From assembly GCA_030836605.1 (NCBI GenBank), contig JAUPMC010000060.1, positions 1 through 8,401 of the forward strand: a stretch of 8,401 bases of DNA, in the 5' to 3' direction. The stretch is from Thermoplasmatota archaeon (lineage in GTDB: Archaea > Thermoplasmatota > Thermoplasmata > UBA10834). Position 1 is the stretch's first letter. Each line of letters opens with the position of its first letter. Shown here piece after piece: positions 5,706 to 8,401 of this stretch. The translations under genes and the position numbers were made by a program. A model generated the notes under the pieces. That model did no database searches and was not told where the DNA came from. It saw nothing but the letters and a program-made list of their open reading frames with translations.

Positions 5706-7010
5706 ATGAGAAAGTGGAAGGACATACCTCTGTACAAGAACGTCACCGCGAAACAGTGGAACGACTGGAAGTGGCAGGTGAGGAACCGCATAGCCGACGT
5801 CGACACGTTGGCGAAGGTCATCAACCTCACGGACGACGAGAAGGAGGAGATCCGCAACTCCATGAAGTACCTCCGGATGGCCATCACCCCGTACTACGCG
5901 TCGCTCATGGACCCGGACGACCCGGAGGACCCCGTCAGGAAGCAGGCGGTCCCGACGTCCCACGAGCTCCACATCTCCAAGGACGACATGGAGGACACGG
6001 TCGGCGAGACGACGGACGCGCCCCACCAGGGCCTGACGCACAGGTACCCTGACAGGGTGCTGTTCCTCCTGACGGACCAGTGCAGCATGTACTGCAGGCA
6101 CTGCTGCAGGCGAAGGATCGTCGGCACGACGGACCACGCGCGCGGCTGGGAGGAGATCAAGGAGGGCATCGAGTACATCAGGAAGACGCCCCAGGTAAGG
6201 GACGTGCTCCTGTCGGGCGGCGACGGCCTGCTCGTGTCCGACGAGCTCCTGGAGAAGGTCATACGCGAGCTCAGGAAGATCAAGCACGTGCAGATCGTCA
6301 GGATAGGCTCGAGGACGCCCGTCGTGATGCCCCAGAGGATCACCCCTAAGCTCGTCAAGATGCTCCGGAAGTACCACCCGGTCTGGCTCAACACGCACTT
6401 CAACCACCCGAACGAGATAACGCCGGACTCGAGGAGGGCCGTCGAGATGCTCGTGGACGCGGGCATACCGGTCGGCAACCAGAGCGTCCTGCTCAAGGGC
6501 GTGAACGACTGCCCGACCATCATGAAGAAGCTGGTCCAGGACCTCGTGTACATCAGGTGCAGGCCCTACTACATCTACCAGTGCGACATCGCGAAGGGCT
6601 TGGAGCACTTCAGGACGGCCACGGCCAAGGGCATCGAGATCATAGAGAGCCTCAGGGGCCACACATCCGGCTTCGCGGTCCCCGAGTTCGTCATCGACGC
6701 CCCCACGGGCGGCGGGAAGATCCCGGTCGGGCCGCAGTACCTCATATCGATGTCCGACAAGAGGGTCATACTGAGGAACTACGAGGGCGGCATATTCCAG
6801 TTCCCCGAGGTCGAGGGCGACAGGGTGAGCAGGTGCCCGCCAGGCTGCAAACTCTGCGAGACCCACGAGCACCTCGAGTCGAAGGAGGGCGTCGCCGGCG
6901 TCCTGTCCGGCAAGAAGCTCTGCCTCATACCCGAGGGCACGATGAGGGAGCAGCGCCGGGAGTCCTACGGGAAGCAGAAGAAGAAGGCCGCGAAGTGCAC
7001 GAACTTCTGA
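5706..7010 (+). CDS. kamA: L-lysine 2,3-aminomutase
   Basis: This radical-SAM, PLP-dependent enzyme converts L-lysine to L-beta-lysine, used in lysine degradation or, in methanogenic archaea, to make the osmolyte N-epsilon-acetyl-beta-lysine (there called AblA). The 434-residue product opens with the family's N-terminal region (WNDWKWQVRNRI, 18-29; AKVINLT, 36-42). The iron-sulfur motif CSMYCRHC places cysteines at 126, 130 and 133. SGGD follows at 170-173. The PLP-binding lysine is Lys338 in PTGGGKIPVG. Asp294 (YQCD) and Asp331 (VIDAP) match the two aspartates that bind the lysine side-chain amine in the clostridial enzyme, favouring lysine over glutamate as substrate. Cys269, Cys377, Cys381 and Cys384 could form the inter-subunit zinc site. 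The C-terminus is lysine-rich. No AblB-type acetyltransferase is adjacent: dph6 converges from the right and the exported-protein gene diverges on the left, so kamA is probably transcribed alone. Confidence 0.93.
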   Translation: MRKWKDIPLYKNVTAKQWNDWKWQVRNRIADVDTLAKVINLTDDEKEEIRNSMKYLRMAITPYYASLMDPDDPEDPVRKQAVPTSHELHISKDDMEDTVGETTDAPHQGLTHRYPDRVLFLLTDQCSMYCRHCCRRRIVGTTDHARGWEEIKEGIEYIRKTPQVRDVLLSGGDGLLVSDELLEKVIRELRKIKHVQIVRIGSRTPVVMPQRITPKLVKMLRKYHPVWLNTHFNHPNEITPDSRRAVEMLVDAGIPVGNQSVLLKGVNDCPTIMKKLVQDLVYIRCRPYYIYQCDIAKGLEHFRTATAKGIEIIESLRGHTSGFAVPEFVIDAPTGGGKIPVGPQYLISMSDKRVILRNYEGGIFQFPEVEGDRVSRCPPGCKLCETHEHLESKEGVAGVLSGKKLCLIPEGTMREQRRESYGKQKKKAAKCTNF

Positions 7011-7041
7011 GCCCCGTAAACCGCTTCCCTCAAACCACTTC

Positions 7042-7716
7042 TCAACCCTTATCCTCGAGACACGCCTTGTGTATCGTATAGGTCCCCGAGTCCCTCCGCC
7101 AGCGGGCCTCGGCCTCCTCGACGCGCACAGACTTCGAGAAGCTCGGCCCGTCGAGGACGAAGGTCTCTATCTCGCCGCCCTCGCCCGAGACGCTTATCCT
7201 GTACCTGTCCCTGAGCCTCTCGAGCTCCTTGATCGTGTGCGACGTGATGACCTTCCCGAGCCATCCCTCGTCGAACCCGTGGGCGTAGACGCCCACGACC
7301 ATGAACTTGAACCCCGCGTGGACCATGTCCTGCAGGAGCGCGCTCTGGTCCTTCCTCCAGAGCGGCGAGTGTAGCGGCTTCCCGAGCCCGTGGCAGACGC
7401 CGTTCAGCCTCGACCACTGGTAGTCGGAGGCTATCGCCCCGGAGACGAACCCGTCGACGTCCTCCGCGCGCATCAGGGCCTCCACGTCCGCGAGCTCCTT
7501 CTCCTTCTCGCCCGGGCTCTCCCTCGTCCTGTGGGGCACGCCCATGGCCTCCGCCTGGAGCGATGTCCATCGGATGTTGGGCACGTGGAACATGTGCGAG
7601 TCATCGGCCTTGGGTATCACGGTGAGGAGGCTGGCGACCTCCCAGCCCTGCTGCTGGGCCAGGTAGGCCGCGTACGTGGAATCCTTGCCACCAGAGAACA
7701 GTACGGAGACCCTCAT
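7042..7716 (-). CDS. dph6: Diphthine--ammonia ligase
   Basis: Dph6 carries out the last step of diphthamide synthesis: ATP-dependent amidation of diphthine on the conserved histidine of elongation factor 2. The 224-residue product is an N-type ATP pyrophosphatase with the PP-loop SGGKDS at 8-13, VSGAIASDYQW at 91-101 and the family signature GEGGEIETFVLDGP at 178-191. Length matches archaeal members, which lack the extra C-terminal domains of the eukaryotic enzyme. The ATG at 7716 directly precedes the PP-loop strand (RVSVLF), leaving little doubt about the start. A TATA box about 32 bases upstream implies a leader of only 6-8 bases. The gene converges on kamA with a 31-base gap (7011-7041), which contains no obvious terminator beyond short pyrimidine tracts. 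The upstream membrane-protein gene lies on the same strand, but the promoter suggests independent transcription. Other diphthamide genes are not in the window. Confidence 0.92.
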   Translation of the reverse strand: MRVSVLFSGGKDSTYAAYLAQQQGWEVASLLTVIPKADDSHMFHVPNIRWTSLQAEAMGVPHRTRESPGEKEKELADVEALMRAEDVDGFVSGAIASDYQWSRLNGVCHGLGKPLHSPLWRKDQSALLQDMVHAGFKFMVVGVYAHGFDEGWLGKVITSHTIKELERLRDRYRISVSGEGGEIETFVLDGPSFSKSVRVEEAEARWRRDSGTYTIHKACLEDKG

Positions 7717-7744
7717 GTGCTCGCCCGGTGTATCCCCGGCCGGC

Positions 7745-7752
7745 GTATATAC
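7745..7752 (-). promoter_or_regulatory. TATA box of dph6
   Basis: GTATATAC is a perfect palindrome centred at 7748.5, about 32 bases before the dph6 ATG at 7716, which places the transcription start near 7722-7724. It sits only 3 bases beyond the stop codon (TAA, 7758-7756) of the upstream membrane-protein gene, so dph6 probably has its own promoter. Confidence 0.65.
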
Positions 7753-7755
7753 GGG

Positions 7756-8401
7756 TTAGGTCACGAGCCCCGCGAGCACGGACAGGACGATAGCACCGGA
7801 GAAGATGACCGCCAGGATGACGCGGTAAGTCCGGTCGCCGACCAAGAGCCTCCTGACCCCGATGTACGCGAAGAGCACTGCGGCGGCCAGCTCCCCGGCC
7901 GCCGCGAGGTATGACCCGCCCTGCACGAGCAGCGCGCCGACGGCGAGCAGGCCGATGGCGAAGGCCATGGGGAGAGCCCCGATGAGGTGCGAGGACAGGT
8001 CCTTGGCGCCGGTCCTCTCCCTGGCGGCCCTGAGGTACACGAGGACCGCGCCGACGGTCGCGACGCTGGCGGCGGCGAAGAAGTCCATCAGCCCGCTGGC
8101 CTCTTGCACGAGGACGAGGGCTACGAGCAGCAACAGGAAGGTCCCGACAGACATCCCCATGTCGAGCACGGCCGCGTCTTTGTCCACTGGGTGGAAGGTC
8201 GACCAGACCACGACCATGCTCCCGGCGATGCCGGCGGCCATGGCCATGCCGGGTGTGAGCCCGCCGAGGTCGAGGACGACCATCGAGGCGACTGCGGACA
8301 GTATCAATACCATGCCCGCGCTCAGTAGGTAGTCTCCTCTAAACGCGGGGAGTCGGTACTTGACGAGGACATAGCCGATGAGGACCGCGGCCACGCAGGC
8401 C
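7756..8401 (-). CDS. Polytopic membrane protein, 5' end outside the window
   Basis: I do not recognise the family. The frame is open to the right window edge. The first possible start inside is a GTG at 8394, but it falls inside a hydrophobic segment and the frame continues through it, so the gene probably begins beyond 8401. At least 212 residues are visible, with about eight hydrophobic helices: the partial one at the edge (AAVLIGYVLV), then (counting from the GTG) around 23-42, 48-66, 80-97, 103-121, 136-157, 163-182 and 190-211. Short loops contain HPVDKDAAVLD and the basic RAARERTGAKD. The composition is Ala/Val/Leu/Gly-rich, without charged residues inside helices that would indicate a transporter. 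The C-terminus ends right after the last helix (LAGLVT). It is an integral cytoplasmic-membrane protein of unknown role, upstream of and codirectional with dph6, with a 39-base gap. Confidence 0.8.
   Translation of the reverse strand, partial: ACVAAVLIGYVLVKYRLPAFRGDYLLSAGMVLILSAVASMVVLDLGGLTPGMAMAAGIAGSMVVVWSTFHPVDKDAAVLDMGMSVGTFLLLLVALVLVQEASGLMDFFAAASVATVGAVLVYLRAARERTGAKDLSSHLIGALPMAFAIGLLAVGALLVQGGSYLAAAGELAAAVLFAYIGVRRLLVGDRTYRVILAVIFSGAIVLSVLAGLVT

Noticed and set aside
5664..6872. 402-codon open frame on the - strand opposite kamA
   Set aside because: Same composition artefact. kamA on the + strand has full catalytic motifs, and the antisense product resembles no protein family.
1..8401. 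CRISPR array, insertion sequence, prophage or defence island
   Set aside because: No regularly spaced direct repeats, transposase or integrase motifs were seen. Nearly all sequence is taken up by core genes of similar codon usage, and no attachment-site duplication of the tRNA 3' end was noticed.

Overview
The window reads as a stretch of housekeeping chromosome from a high-GC euryarchaeon. The best guess is a member of the Thermoplasmatota (Thermoplasmata and relatives), but nothing in the sequence fixes the lineage. Evidence for Archaea: an isoprenoid pair (type 2 IPP isomerase plus short-chain prenyl synthase) of the kind that supplies archaeal lipids, a RadB recombinase (a euryarchaeal family), a free-standing Bud32/PRPK kinase of the KEOPS complex, the diphthamide enzyme Dph6, frequent AGG (Arg) and ATA (Ile) codons, and several TATA boxes placed about 27 bases before start codons, as expected for leaderless archaeal mRNAs.

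Layout, left to right. Positions 106-2171 (+) hold fni and a GGPP-synthase-like gene in one operon, with the second gene's ribosome binding site inside the end of the first. RadB (-, 2168-2833) converges on this pair, and both stop codons lie in one CTAG. A GC-rich gap of about 230 bases with a strong hairpin separates radB from the divergent bud32-rdgB pair (+, 3064-4241). This pair has the oddest junction of the window: rdgB has no ATG, GTG or TTG early enough to keep its substrate-binding N-terminus. A tRNA-Pro(UGG) gene follows at 4297-4370. Next is an unrecognised acidic, exported, membrane-anchored protein (-, 4537-5556), divergent from a lysine 2,3-aminomutase (+, 5706-7010). The right end carries dph6 (-, 7042-7716) and an incomplete polytopic membrane protein (-, 7756 to the window edge).

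Functionally these are separate core modules: lipid precursor synthesis (IPP to DMAPP to GGPP), DNA recombination/repair (RadB), tRNA t6A modification (Bud32), nucleotide-pool cleaning (RdgB), beta-lysine production (KamA) and EF-2 modification (Dph6). I found no CRISPR array, transposon, phage gene, toxin-antitoxin pair or defence system. The points worth a second look are the bud32/rdgB junction, the shared stop palindrome, the structured 2834-3032 gap, and the exported protein with its divergent kamA neighbour.
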